DNA of 64,000 bases from Anisus vortex (taxonomy: Eukaryota; Mollusca; Gastropoda; Planorbidae): NCBI GenBank assembly GCA_949126835.1, contig OX421495.1, positions 4,790,011 through 4,854,010 of the forward strand, given 5' to 3'. The translations under genes were made by a program, and so were the position numbers. The notes beneath the pieces are model-generated. The model made no database searches. It saw only the letters and a list, made by a program, of their open reading frames with translations, and was not told where the DNA came from. Below, piece by piece: positions 45,161 to 55,685 of the stretch (its first letter is position 1; every line of letters begins with the position of its first letter).

Positions 45161-47030
45161 AATACTTTATGTTCTGCAGCTCTCTCCTTCTTTTAATCAC
45201 TTTTATCCTGCTGACATATTCATGGCCAGCTTGACGCCTCTTCTTATTCACATTACACATCCAGGTCTCTCGATTCCTTGGTCTCTTGCGCCCTTTTACT
45301 GATGTGTTCAGTTCATTAATATCTTGAGCCTTCAGCACATTAAAATTTGTAAGCCTATGTGAATCAAATCTGCAGGGATGAAAAGAACAAAATTAGGGCT
45401 ATGGTTAAAAACAACATGTTATTAATATAATTAAAAAATGAATTGATATGTGTATAGAGCATAGTACCGTACATTAAAAAACAAATTTTGTGACTAAATT
45501 TTTTCTTCAATTTACAACATGTATTCTATCTAAGAGTACAACAGTTAACAGCTTTAATCAGTACAGGGAGTACAGTACAGTACAGTACAGGGAGTACAGT
45601 ACAGTACAGGGAGTACAGACTTACACTTATTGATCATCAAATTTTCTACATATAAAAAATCTTAAATATATTTGTGTCAAGGTCCAGGGAAGTCAAAATA
45701 TTGTTTTTTTACAGTAACAAATTTAGGTGATGTAATTTTTAAAATACTTTATAAACCTAGAGATTAAATAATATAAACATCAGGCAACTATTGGATTATA
45801 ATATATACTGAAAGCTAGAAGGCTGAAAATAATTGGCCTATGATGCGTCAACCTAAATTATAAGACAAAAACCAATCGTGGAAGTCTGGAAGTGAACAGG
45901 ACACGGTTTGAGAAGATCCGAAGAACAGTATTGCAAGACAAACTTTAGACTGGGTTTCCCAGCCAGGGAAAAGGGAAAGTATGCAGACTGAAGTAGACTT
46001 GGAGGATGTCAATTGTAAGTAAGAAAGGCTATTGGCCTCACATGGACACATCTACTGATAGACGCCAAAGAAAAGATTGACAGATAATTGTAGTTGCGGC
46101 CTAATATTCTTATGGAAACATACAGAAATTAAATAAAAGTCTGACTGAAAGTTCAGCTATAGGCCTATATAATATAGTCCTACAACAAATGCAGATAATG
46201 GATTAGGCCTACCAATACCTTATTTGGTCACTTGACGTTGAAGAAAGGGGGGTTACTGTTATCCTTAAATCAGCAACGTCTGGTTTGTAGCTTGCTTGGA
46301 TCAACATCTGAGTAGTCCAAATCTTCAGAATTAGTAGCACTGTGAAAATTAAAATTCAGTTATAATGGATTTAAAATATAATTAGTTTCAGTAAATTTTT
46401 GGCGATAGACAACTATTTGATTATTATAGGCCTACTATTATAGACTTACATACAGGTGTATCATTCCTTAAACCTTCAGAATCTAAAGCATTAATAACAA
46501 ACCTATATGTTTAAGTCAAGATGTATATACTATACAACAGCTGCAGATATAGAAGTTATTGGGCTGATTAGGCCTACCTTTCTTTGTAACTTGAAGTTGA
46601 AGAAAGCATGGTTGTTACTGGTCTCATTGAAACAGCCACTTCTGGTTCGTAACTAGGATCAGCATCTACGTCATCCAAATCTTCAGAATCAGTAGCACTG
46701 TGAAGATAAACATTCACTTATAAAGTATTTATATTTATCTATCATTAAATTATGTAGGCTTTAAGACTAATTCAAATCATAAAGTCTAAAGTAAAGGCTA
46801 AGGTCTATCCGCTATCCTGTTAAAAGTGTTAAATTTGCTACTAGACTAGTTACTAGACTACGATACTTCATCGTTAACAATCGAGAAAATAATAAAGTAA
46901 TCCTTGCATTTAAATATAAAAAGGAATTAAATTATTAAGTCAGAACAATAAAAACAAACTTACGAGACTGGATCAAGTAGCTCAAAAGATATTTCCACTT
47001 GCAACTGAGTCTATAAATTAACAACTGTGT
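45096..47030 (-). pseudogene. Decayed transposon gene with duplicated exon
   Basis: Minus-strand exons joined by plausible GT-AG sites: a 5' piece ending at about 46976 (TQLQVEISFELLDPVS), exon B 46697-46578 (ATDSEDLDDVDADPSYEPEV...SSTSSYKER), exon C 46339-46219, which repeats exon B but is 121 instead of 120 nt and therefore shifted, and exon D 45369-45096 (KGRKRPRNRETWMCNVNKKR followed by RQAGHEY and a CTDC pair). The KR-rich NW/TW...N..KK.R..G.EY block is one I associate with repeated invertebrate transposon-like proteins; I cannot name the family. The catalytic part is absent. Confidence 0.5.
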
Positions 47031-47395
47031 GTCGCCATTTTGACTTTAAAAAAGGTCAAAAGTCAAAAGTGAAGAAGTCACGTGACTTAGACTACACGAT
47101 TGATTCGCCGAATTTGACATAGAACATTATTATACTGCGTTTCGATACATTTTTTTTAGTTGGAACATAATAATATTGAAATTTTTCGCAGCATTGACAT
47201 AGAACAAGATAAAATTATCAAAGTATGCGAAATTGTAGTTAGAACAATTACAAATTGTTAAGTGTTGAAAATACAGATAAGATATTAAGATGTAGATTAG
47301 TGGAGATAGGACATAATGCTTTTTTAAATAAAAAAAAATAGGTTTTTGTAAAACTTGAAAATTTGTAGTTAGAACAAGATAATACTGAGTGGACG

Positions 47396-47535
47396 ACGTG
47401 TTTTGAATCTATTGCCACGTGCTTGGAATCTATTGCCACGTGTTTTGAATCTATTGCCACGTGTTTTGAATCTATTGCCACATGTTTTGAATCTATTGCC
47501 ACGTTTTTTGAATCTATTGCCACGTGTTTTGAATA
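47396..47535. repeat. 21-bp minisatellite, right half
   Basis: Six to seven units of the same GAATCTATTGCCACGTGTTTT repeat as 43389-43606, resuming directly after the transposon. A 134-aa minus-strand frame here is an artefact of the repeat (HVAIDSK units). Confidence 0.92.
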
Positions 47536-48000
47536 CTTACCCTGAGCTATATATACTTGTTTTGTTTTTTTTTTAATTCTATTATATTTAGCATACAACT
47601 TTTGTTCAATTACTAGGCTACCTTGTACTTTTAAGCTTAATTTTTTTTTCAATTCATTAACATGAAAAAATTCTAACTTCGATCCTATATTTTAAAGGCA
47701 AATAAATAGTCGATATGTAGGCCTACAATAAAAGAGCTAATTATATAGGCCTATAAACAATTAAAAATAGCGTAGGCCTACGCTGCTTTATTGTAGAATT
47801 ACAGTAGAATCGACTACCTTGTGCTTTTACTGAAATTATCAAATATGTATTTAATATGAATATCTCAGCAGTGACATTTACTTAAGAATAATAATTTCTT
47901 TATTACGTTTTTTTATTAACATTTGAAAAATATTTAAAACAAGATTATAAAGTAGGCTACATATTTCATTTTATGTATGTCAGTGTGAAATCAGCCATTT
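47536..48000. other. Gene-free spacer
   Basis: AT-rich; several AGGCCTA motifs; nothing else recognised. Confidence 0.4.
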
Positions 48001-48700
48001 AAAACACTGAGCTATAATATATGGAGTGCTCAAAGTAAGTAAATTGTCGGAGAAAATGCGGACTTTTTGATATAGATACCGGTAAGTGCATTGTAGTGCA
48101 CTGAGCTATATATTCATGGAGTGATAAATCAAATGCGGACTTAGTATATATTTTTTTTTACTTTTTAAATTGGTTTATGTGCTCTTTTTAGTTAGGCTGT
48201 ATTTGAAATGCGCTATGAGCTTACATTATGTATTGAGATTTACATTAAAAGTATAGCAACCAAACTTGTAATTAATTTTTTTCAATTTTTTATTCACATG
48301 ATAAAATTCATAGAAGTAGCCATACAATTACCATAGTATAAACATTTAGATGATTTACTAAATCTTCTTCAATTTTAAATATACCAACTATTCAGAAAAA
48401 TGAACAACCATTTCATCTTTTGACTTGACAAAGAAATGAATCCGGTACTTATTAAAACTTACAAGTATAAGAGAGAGTATATATATTATAGAGTCGATAT
48501 AAAATAGTTCATTTTTATCAAATTACAATGACGCAATTACAAAAAGTTTTTAAATTTTAAGTACTTTTATTTATATATAGGTTAGTCTACAGTGCACCTA
48601 TCTATATTAAAAAGTCCACATTTTCGCCCATTTTTTCTTCTCTATTTTAATTGCTTGAGCACTCCATGTATATATAGCTCAGTGATTTAAACTATTGTGC
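48001..48700. mobile_element. Long-inverted-repeat MITE, about 700 bp
   Basis: The left arm (about 48001-48100: CACTGAGCTATA, ATGGAGTGCTCAA, AAATGCGGACTTTTTGATAT) is mirrored by the right arm (about 48592-48697: AAAAAGTCCACATTTTCGCC, TTGAGCACTCCATGTATATA, TAGCTCAGTG). The arms of about 100 bp match imperfectly. A partial extra arm occurs at 48107-48140. Confidence 0.72.
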
Positions 48701-48724
48701 ACTTATCTATATAGAAGGAAAACT

Positions 48725-48865
48725 TAACAACTAGTAACTTAACATCATTTAAAACATTAATAAAAATGCAAGACTAGACTCGGACCAAGGATGAGCGTAG
48801 GACGCAATAATCTTCTCTATAGAAGGAGCGTCTGTAATGTATAAGATAAGATATAAGAGTCTGCC
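48725..48865 (+). mobile_element. LINE 3' end, 5'-truncated
   Basis: AGTAACTTAACATCATTTAA, ATGCAAGACTAGACTCGG, GAGCGTAGGACGCAATAATC, TTCTCTATAGAAGGAGCGTC and TGTATAAGATAAGATATAAG. The tail folds as nested stems GACGC/GCGTC (48801-48805, 48828-48832) and CTTCT/AGAAG. Confidence 0.85.
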
Positions 48866-49062
48866 TTTTCAGGACAATTGAGCAATTTATTTATATTATA
48901 TAGCTCAGTGTCTCAGTGACAGTGTACACATCTCTTGAAAATTGCAGTGCTGGATTGTGCGCTACATCGAACTTAACGCAACACAAAATTATGTTGTGTT
49001 CGGCACCGGCCTAAATAAATTATTATGCTGTATGTAGGCCTATCCTACTACTTTGCCTTTTT

Positions 49063-49400
49063 TTTACTCCCTTTCTTTTAACTCGTATTGTCTGTCTGTC
49101 TGCTTGGTTGGTTGGTTGGTTGCTTGTTTGTTTAACAAAACTTTGCATCGATTTTTCGACCACTTCCCGTCGTCCAATGGAGCTGAAACTTGGGCAGCAG
49201 ACTTGTCCCGACTAACAATACATTCTATCAAATTTTCAGCATCATAGCTCATAGCCTTTGGATAAGTCACTAATCCATTCGACCAATTTGCGAATCGAAG
49301 AACATTTTACGTAAATTATGGCTGCCTCTACCGGAAGAGACGGAAGTAAATAAACTTTTCGGATATGCTGAAAACGACACAATGTAGCCGAAACAAAACG
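49063..49400 (-). repeat. Interspersed repeat X, longest copy
   Basis: Same family as 42665-43105. It continues through AACAATACATTCTATCAAAT, TTTGCGAATCGAAGAACATT and ACGTAAATTATGGCTGCC. No duplication or terminal structure identified. Confidence 0.7.
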
Positions 49401-49410
49401 AGTTATCTTT

Positions 49411-51327
49411 TTGTTTTTTGCGGGCCAAATCTAGAAAAAAAAGGATGCGCAAAATTTTAGTGTGGAAATTCATAAGGTATGATATCACTTATATTTATTT
49501 TAATCTATCAAAATATAAATTAAATATAAACTTATTTTACAAAGAAAAGGTCGAGTATTTAGTTTTTTTATTATTTATTTCCTTGAGTGTTTCTAGATTT
49601 TGCGATTTAACTATTGGTGTTATTTTTTGTCAGTTGTGAATATTTGCTAGTAATGAATCTTGCACCTCTTGATGAATTTGTTCTAATTTTTAAATGTTTT
49701 TTTTAACCCATATCAGGAGGTTCTCCCTGAATCTACACAGTTTAAATGGTTTTACCCTACATAAGTTTGAAAAGAAAAAAAAAGGTGGCAGGAAACATAC
49801 TGTACGTGGCGTGCCCCACTAGACATACCAAATGGCTGCATGCCTCGGTCAGGTTCATGGTGTGCCTCCTCTCCTTGAACCACTCCTTCCGCCCAGGACA
49901 TATGAGTTATTTGTTTTGAGACATTTTAAAATCGGTTTATATATGGCTTTAAAATTTACTTCAAAACAATGTACAAAACGATAAGTACGCGGTTCTCAGT
50001 CATTGATGGTACCCTGGTACCCCAAAATGACGAAGTCTGAAATCAATATAAACTACAAATAATTATGGTTGTCTGACACAACACACATTTATTACAATAA
50101 TATTAATAACATCTAATAATAATTTTTTGGATTATGATATAAATATTTATTAATCGTTTATTCAAAAGATATGAAATGTAAGCATGTTGTAAAAAAAAAT
50201 AAGAAAGCCAAACGTTTTCTTGTCACATGCCGATGCATGGAGATATGAACATACATGTTAAATCATATAACTATTTAATAAAATGCACAATTGGAGATAT
50301 GAACACACATGTTACATCATATAACTATTTAATAAAATGCACAATAAAACAGAAAATAGGAAAAAGGCATGTAATTTGTAGGCCTATACCTTTTACATAA
50401 TAAATGTGCACAAATCACAACTTTAAAAAGCGAAGTCCTAAAAAATGATAGTTAGGCCTAGACCTATATTAAATTTAAAGGCCGCAAAACTTGACTTGTG
50501 GGAAAAGATCTAGGTCAAACCGGTCTAGAGGTCAAACTCTTGCCGGCATTCAACAAATATATCGGGAAGGTGAATAAGGTAAATCTAAAAATAAAAGCAA
50601 ATAATTTCAAAATAACATACAAGAATATTATTGAATACGTGAGTTGCTTCTAACTACTTAAAAGAAATGCGCAAATATTTTGCAATAACAAGCAGTTTAA
50701 ACAATTAAGCAGTTATCAATAATGATATTAAAAATAATTATGTAGGTAGTAATCGCAGGAAATTTATTGATATATACAATATCTGGATTCACTCTTACAT
50801 AAGCTTAATTAATAAGTTCTGCTGCGATTAAATCTTCCAAGAAAAGGTATTTTTTTATTTTTCACAGAATTAATATAGTAGGTGAGTTTATTGTTTAAAC
50901 ATTAGGTATTACATAATTGACATCGTCATGATCTGGAGATAAGTTGAAATAGCTTTCTGACATACACAAAATATTGTGCTTGCTAGTAAAAAAAACTAAT
51001 AAAAACAACTAATACATGATTTTCCAGTCTTATTTTCTATACTGTCCCTTTTCATCCATATAAAAAATGTATAATATACAAAACTAAATTGCTAACAATT
51101 GAGGTTATAATTTAGAAGAAATACATACTTCTAGATATACATTTGATGTATGCAATAAAAGTTTGATTGAATATCAATTTTAAAATATATTTCAATATTA
51201 AGGTTTTCTTACCCATCAAAACAGTCGACAAAAAAGAATGTCTAATTCGCAGACCTAACAAAAAATGGTAAATAAATCGTTCCTTTGAGTCACTTTGATA
51301 GGTAGGGTGCAGTAGTATCAAATGCCT
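49411..51327. other. Gene-free region downstream of the polymerase
   Basis: Lies on the 3' side of the minus-strand polymerase. No capsid, integrase, ATPase or protease gene is visible. A ~65-bp block (GGAGATATGAACA(T/C)ACATGTTA) is tandemly duplicated at about 50237-50345. Confidence 0.5.
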
Positions 51328-54300
51328 CTATAGATTTGCCTCAGAGATTTTGTAATGTCCATATGCCATGCTTGAAATTCCATCCTGGTGTATAAATCTT
51401 TTGTCGTCATAGGGTGAAAGAGTGACTCTATGGTGTTTGACCGTGCGTAGTTCATGTCTGGAACTATCAATGGTTACACTGTCTGAATGCTGAGTGTTTT
51501 TGTCAAACAAACAGGCCTCATAGTTCTCGAAAAGAATTTTTCTTTTGGCGTGTTCCTTACTGACACCCTGAGCAGCCATTTTACTCTTTTCACCGTATTT
51601 CAGTGCATACATTTTAGGTCTGAGGCCAACGAAACATTCAATGGGAACACCTTGAGTTTCGTCTTTCATTTTCCCAACAACATTTTTATTTTGGTCACTA
51701 AAGAGTTCATGCGCTTTTGGGTAATTGGAGAAATCAAACAGATCATGTTTGTCATGTAAATCATGTAAGTCAGTGTAAATATTTTCCGTCTCTATTTCAT
51801 AACAGAGGGAATCTGTGTCTGTGAACATCAGTTTTGCTTTCTCTCCATATTTGGCTTTAATGTGAGAGTAATGAAAATCATAAATAAAAGCTTTAGCAAG
51901 GTCTAAAACAGCAAACCCAACCTGTATAGGTTTATTGAGCTTAGCAACCTTCTTGGTCATCTCTATAGCAACAAGCTTTTCGCTAATTATTCTAAAGCTC
52001 TGAAAGTTTGGCTTAGCTGTAAGCTTTGTTAGTTTCTCCTTGTCTGTAACAAATTTTACATCTTTATATTTTCTCACATTTTCAAGAGTTTTACCGTAAA
52101 TACTGTTGTTCATCAATTTGAAGAAATCTTTCTGTGCTGCATCTTCAGACTTCCTTCTTTCCTCTGTGTTGAAATCTATGTATAGTTTCAGCCAAGGTGC
52201 TTGACGAAATGACATCACACGATGAACTTTTGTTAATTTCATACCGAGTTTGAGATACAGTTTTAAAGTTCTATAATGCACCACATATTTTTCTTTATTC
52301 CTTAAATTAGGAATCAGCTTTTCTTCTGATGGCTCCTTCATGTCTAATTGTTCAAGAAGATCTTTGCAAAATGGCGACAACATTTCTAAATTTAGTTTAA
52401 TTTTTTCTGGAGCAAGTGGAAAGTCATTGTGCTGATCATGAAGTTCTTTAGGATATTCCAAATCTACTTCCAATATATAACCTGTTTTTTGATTATCACA
52501 ATCGTGAAGCTTAAAAGTGTCCTTGTCTTCGAGGATCTTGTTCTGAACTTCTGAAATATCTTTTTCCGAAAGCCAGCAGAACTCTCCGACCGGAAGTGGC
52601 TGAGACATGGCCCAGCCATACAAATTATTGGCGTCCAAGTAAATGATCCATTTTTTTGTTTTGTCTAAATCAAAATCTGGTATATACGGATTGTTGGCCT
52701 TTGAAAAGCGATGAGATATCATTGCCACTCCTCCTCTTTTACCACTTTCTATCATCAGATACATGTCTATGTCTGTTAAAAGCTCTACCTGCTCACTTTT
52801 CTTCAGTAATGCTGCTTGCCAGGCAAGTCCAGGTGTGGAGTAAAAATGTGCCGGGTCTAGATTATAATTGTCTAATGATGTCTTTCGAAAATGTTCAAAA
52901 ACATCAGCCAGAAGAAGAACGTCAGTTTTCACGTATAAATCATGATAATCACCAAGAGTTTTCAAACCAAACTCTGTCCACACCTTCTTCGCGTGTTTGA
53001 AGTCCTCCTCAGAGATATTTTCATCTTTCAGAATGTTCTGAAATTTGTCAATAGGAGGTAGTTCTTTTTCCTCAAACTTGTCATATGCATCCATATACTC
53101 ATATGGATAAACTTGCTTTCTTAACAGCAAACTGACTTTGTCGGGACTATTCGGATCCATACTAAATGTATGTTTAAAATTGTCTCTTTTGTTAGCTTCA
53201 TCTTTGACAAGATTTTCAACCAGTGTTTCCAACGAAGAGCTCAAAAAGAGCATGGAATCTATAAACCGAAGCGAACCAATGGTAAAACTCATGTACCGAT
53301 CTATGCTTAGGGGTATACATTCGAGTCTCAGATTGCCATATAGATTTTTAGCTTGCAGAATTATGTGACTGTCGTAGCGACTCAAATTGTGTATCACAAC
53401 AGGGATATATTTTACCGTTTTGTAATTAATATTGCAGTCACAATGAGCCGCGCCTCTAAATGACCCTTGATAATGACAATGATCTCGAACCTTGACTGGG
53501 TTCTCTTGAAATGGCTTTTTACAAATGAAACAAGTTCTTGCTTGTTCAAAACTGTTCTCATCTTCAGGCGTCATGTTCAAAGCTTTATCTTTGATACTGT
53601 GGAACCATGTCTGTTCTTTTAACAAAAACTCAACAAATTTTTCAGCCGCGTTTTCACCTCGGTAAACTGTAACGTCTTTGCTGTATTCCTCAGTTATTCC
53701 AATCACTTTATAGGCAAAGCCACAAGGCTTGTGGGTGTTTATGATTTTTCTTTTTTGTGCATGGGAATCTTTGTCTCCCGGATCTTCACCCGGAACCAAA
53801 ATACATTCAAAATCAGCATAAATAACCACAGGCACTTTCAATTGTTTTTGTAATCCTTTGCATTTGGAAGACAGATTTTTTTCATTTTCTTGAGGTAGTT
53901 TAGTAATTTGATTGTCATTTACTAAGCAATGTGAACTGTGTTCTTCTAGCCTAGGTCCATCTTTAGTATGATAGAAACAAAAGTCGCAATAGAAATGTTT
54001 ATTGTGATCATTCTTCTGATCTCCCATAAGTCTACTGAAGTTTTTGATCCAGCAGTAATGGCCATTTTCTCCATCTGTGATCAGCAATAAGTTAAGGTTG
54101 TTTTTCGCACGGCGTTTTCCCGTCATGTAAAGCGGTTTAAATTTTTTGTTTGTGTCGTAGCCGAGAACATTTACTGAATAGTCTTCATTTTGTCGTTCAA
54201 ACCTTTTCACGTCGTCAATTTTTATTGGAAAATCCAAACCATCAAAATTCAAGTCATGTGATTTGTTCACATAGTGGGAAAGCCTTTGTGGGTCTTTTTG

Positions 54301-55041
54301 AATGTCATTGTTATACAGAGCCGACAATATGCTCCATTTGAAACATTGGTTGTCGTCGCGATTTTGAACGTTGATGATCGCCATTTTCTTTCTCAGCCAT
54401 TCAGGAGTTTTAATGTAAGAAGACCCAGGCATCGGCTTGTATCTAATAATGTACAACTGAACATTTACGACTTCTATCAAAGTCCAGTTGCTGCCTTCTC
54501 GCTGATATTTAGCCATTGATTCCAGTATCTTTTTGAAGGAATTTTCTAGATCTTCTTCCGTGTCTCCCTTCCTTAGCACTGAAAAGTTGGAGCTTCTGAA
54601 AAATGGAAGACTTTCATTACTTTCTCCCGTGGCTTTGATAAATCGAATTTGCATTGCCACATATGCCTTCAATGAGCCGTGCTTGTCAAGAAACAAAACT
54701 ATATCCCTTTGGATTTTGTCTTTGGCTGAGACCAAGGCTTGAGAGGGGTCAAGCTTATTATCATCACCTAGCTCATATGTGTGCTTAACAACTGAACCGT
54801 CCAAAGCTGTCATTTGCATATCTAGTTTTTCTTTCCATTGAGAGTCTTTGTGTTTTTTATCCATATGTCTTTTTAGGGAATCGTCCCTGGAGAGGGTTTT
54901 GAAGCACTTCATGCATTTTAGGTGCTGTTTGCCTGATGTTTTGACATGAACTGTGTCCTGGTGTCGTTTGAGATTTTTTTTGTCATTAAATGTTATTTTA
55001 CATAGATCACATTGTAATCTGGGTTTCTTCTTTGGCGGCAT
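51328..55041 (-). CDS. Family B DNA polymerase, Maverick/Polinton-like
   Basis: Intact, intronless 1237-aa frame; start ATG at 55041, stop TAG at 51328. Order of parts: two N-terminal C2H2 fingers (about residues 11-32 and 43-64); a region with NQCFKWSILSALY (231-243) and GHYCWIK (327-333); a C-C-H-C finger (352-372); 3'-5' exonuclease Exo I YADFEC (D410, E412); an endonuclease-VII-like zinc/HNH insert (C504, C507, DHCH at 520-523, C536); Exo II HNLSRYDSH (551-559); Exo III YVKTDVLLLADV (703-714); polymerase motif A LDANNLYGWAM (802-812), motif B KLMNNSIYGK (975-984), motif C FTDTDS (1073-1078); C-terminal SPYDDKRFI and AYGHYKI. All expected catalytic acidic residues are present. The DNA_pol_B_2 type (PF03175) serves protein-primed replication in self-synthesising elements. 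No partner genes are seen nearby, so host element and activity are unknown. Confidence 0.92.
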   Translation of the reverse strand: MPPKKKPRLQCDLCKITFNDKKNLKRHQDTVHVKTSGKQHLKCMKCFKTLSRDDSLKRHMDKKHKDSQWKEKLDMQMTALDGSVVKHTYELGDDNKLDPSQALVSAKDKIQRDIVLFLDKHGSLKAYVAMQIRFIKATGESNESLPFFRSSNFSVLRKGDTEEDLENSFKKILESMAKYQREGSNWTLIEVVNVQLYIIRYKPMPGSSYIKTPEWLRKKMAIINVQNRDDNQCFKWSILSALYNNDIQKDPQRLSHYVNKSHDLNFDGLDFPIKIDDVKRFERQNEDYSVNVLGYDTNKKFKPLYMTGKRRAKNNLNLLLITDGENGHYCWIKNFSRLMGDQKNDHNKHFYCDFCFYHTKDGPRLEEHSSHCLVNDNQITKLPQENEKNLSSKCKGLQKQLKVPVVIYADFECILVPGEDPGDKDSHAQKRKIINTHKPCGFAYKVIGITEEYSKDVTVYRGENAAEKFVEFLLKEQTWFHSIKDKALNMTPEDENSFEQARTCFICKKPFQENPVKVRDHCHYQGSFRGAAHCDCNINYKTVKYIPVVIHNLSRYDSHIILQAKNLYGNLRLECIPLSIDRYMSFTIGSLRFIDSMLFLSSSLETLVENLVKDEANKRDNFKHTFSMDPNSPDKVSLLLRKQVYPYEYMDAYDKFEEKELPPIDKFQNILKDENISEEDFKHAKKVWTEFGLKTLGDYHDLYVKTDVLLLADVFEHFRKTSLDNYNLDPAHFYSTPGLAWQAALLKKSEQVELLTDIDMYLMIESGKRGGVAMISHRFSKANNPYIPDFDLDKTKKWIIYLDANNLYGWAMSQPLPVGEFCWLSEKDISEVQNKILEDKDTFKLHDCDNQKTGYILEVDLEYPKELHDQHNDFPLAPEKIKLNLEMLSPFCKDLLEQLDMKEPSEEKLIPNLRNKEKYVVHYRTLKLYLKLGMKLTKVHRVMSFRQAPWLKLYIDFNTEERRKSEDAAQKDFFKLMNNSIYGKTLENVRKYKDVKFVTDKEKLTKLTAKPNFQSFRIISEKLVAIEMTKKVAKLNKPIQVGFAVLDLAKAFIYDFHYSHIKAKYGEKAKLMFTDTDSLCYEIETENIYTDLHDLHDKHDLFDFSNYPKAHELFSDQNKNVVGKMKDETQGVPIECFVGLRPKMYALKYGEKSKMAAQGVSKEHAKRKILFENYEACLFDKNTQHSDSVTIDSSRHELRTVKHHRVTLSPYDDKRFIHQDGISSMAYGHYKISEANL

Positions 55042-55528
55042 TCCGTTTTTTTTTTCTTCTAAGTGTGAGCAAAAGGTTGTCTCCTAATGAAAGATATAAA
55101 GAAAACCAGTAAATAATTTTATATTTGGTGTTGAGCGAGTTAATAATGTTTTGCAATAAATAACTAAGAGCAGTAATTGAACTTAATGCTTAACCTCTAT
55201 ATTTTATCAATCCAACCAAGCTAGATATGTATGGGTGGAATAGTTATTAGCCCTTTTTATGTCGTACATTTTTTTTTCTCAACGTGTCACACTAATTGGT
55301 TAACCCTTATCAGCTAGATCTAGAGATATAAATGTGAACAGATAACTAGATGAGAAACTATTGTCATACAAATAGAGAGAAATTCGTAAACCGCTTGCAT
55401 TCTGTTAATGTATTTTGTAAGGTTTACTTTTATGTATTCCTATATATTTCTATTTATAGGCCTATATGTTTTGATATTGGGTCATATCACATAAAGGTAA
55501 TATGGTAGCAATTGTTTTCTTTTTGTGA
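55042..55528. other. Spacer upstream of the polymerase
   Basis: Would contain the polymerase promoter. No motif is convincing, and no terminal inverted repeat of a host element was recognised. Confidence 0.4.
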
Positions 55529-55685
55529 GGCCGGCTGGTCCTGCGGTTAGTTCACCGGAATGTCAACCAAAAACCAACCTAGAGGTTCTATCACTGCCGC
55601 CGACCGAACCCTGCCGCCCTGCAGGAGTTTTGGGCCTAGAGGACGTAATAATCTTCTGGCGAGAAGGGCTAAATGAATAACCATT
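55529..55685 (+). mobile_element. SINE-B copy
   Basis: GGCCGGCTGGTCCTGCGGTTAG, TTCACCGGAATGTCAACC, AGAGGTTCTATCACTGCC, CTGCAGGAGTTTTGGGCCTA, GACGTAATAATCTTCT...GAGAAGG. The inner tail stem is kept; the outer one is lost. Confidence 0.85.

Larger units (their letters stand above)
43607..47395. mobile_element. 3.8-kb TIR transposon inside a minisatellite
   Basis: The 26-bp ends begin CGTCCCCTCAGTATTATCTT (43607-43632) and are inverted with one mismatch at 47370-47395. ACGT lies on both sides (43603-43606 and 47396-47399), a 4-bp duplication, although ACGT is palindromic and leaves the exact edge ambiguous. It is 3789 bp and splits one 21-bp minisatellite. Inside are remains of an intron-containing minus-strand gene (45096-47030), a SINE-B copy (44790-44950) and a tandem repeat (44650-45160). 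A 4-bp TSD would suit Chapaev-type or related CACTA-like groups, but that is only suggestive. Confidence 0.88.

Noticed and set aside
43389..47535. CRISPR-like array
   Set aside because: The units are contiguous tandem repeats without unique spacers, and the DNA is animal.
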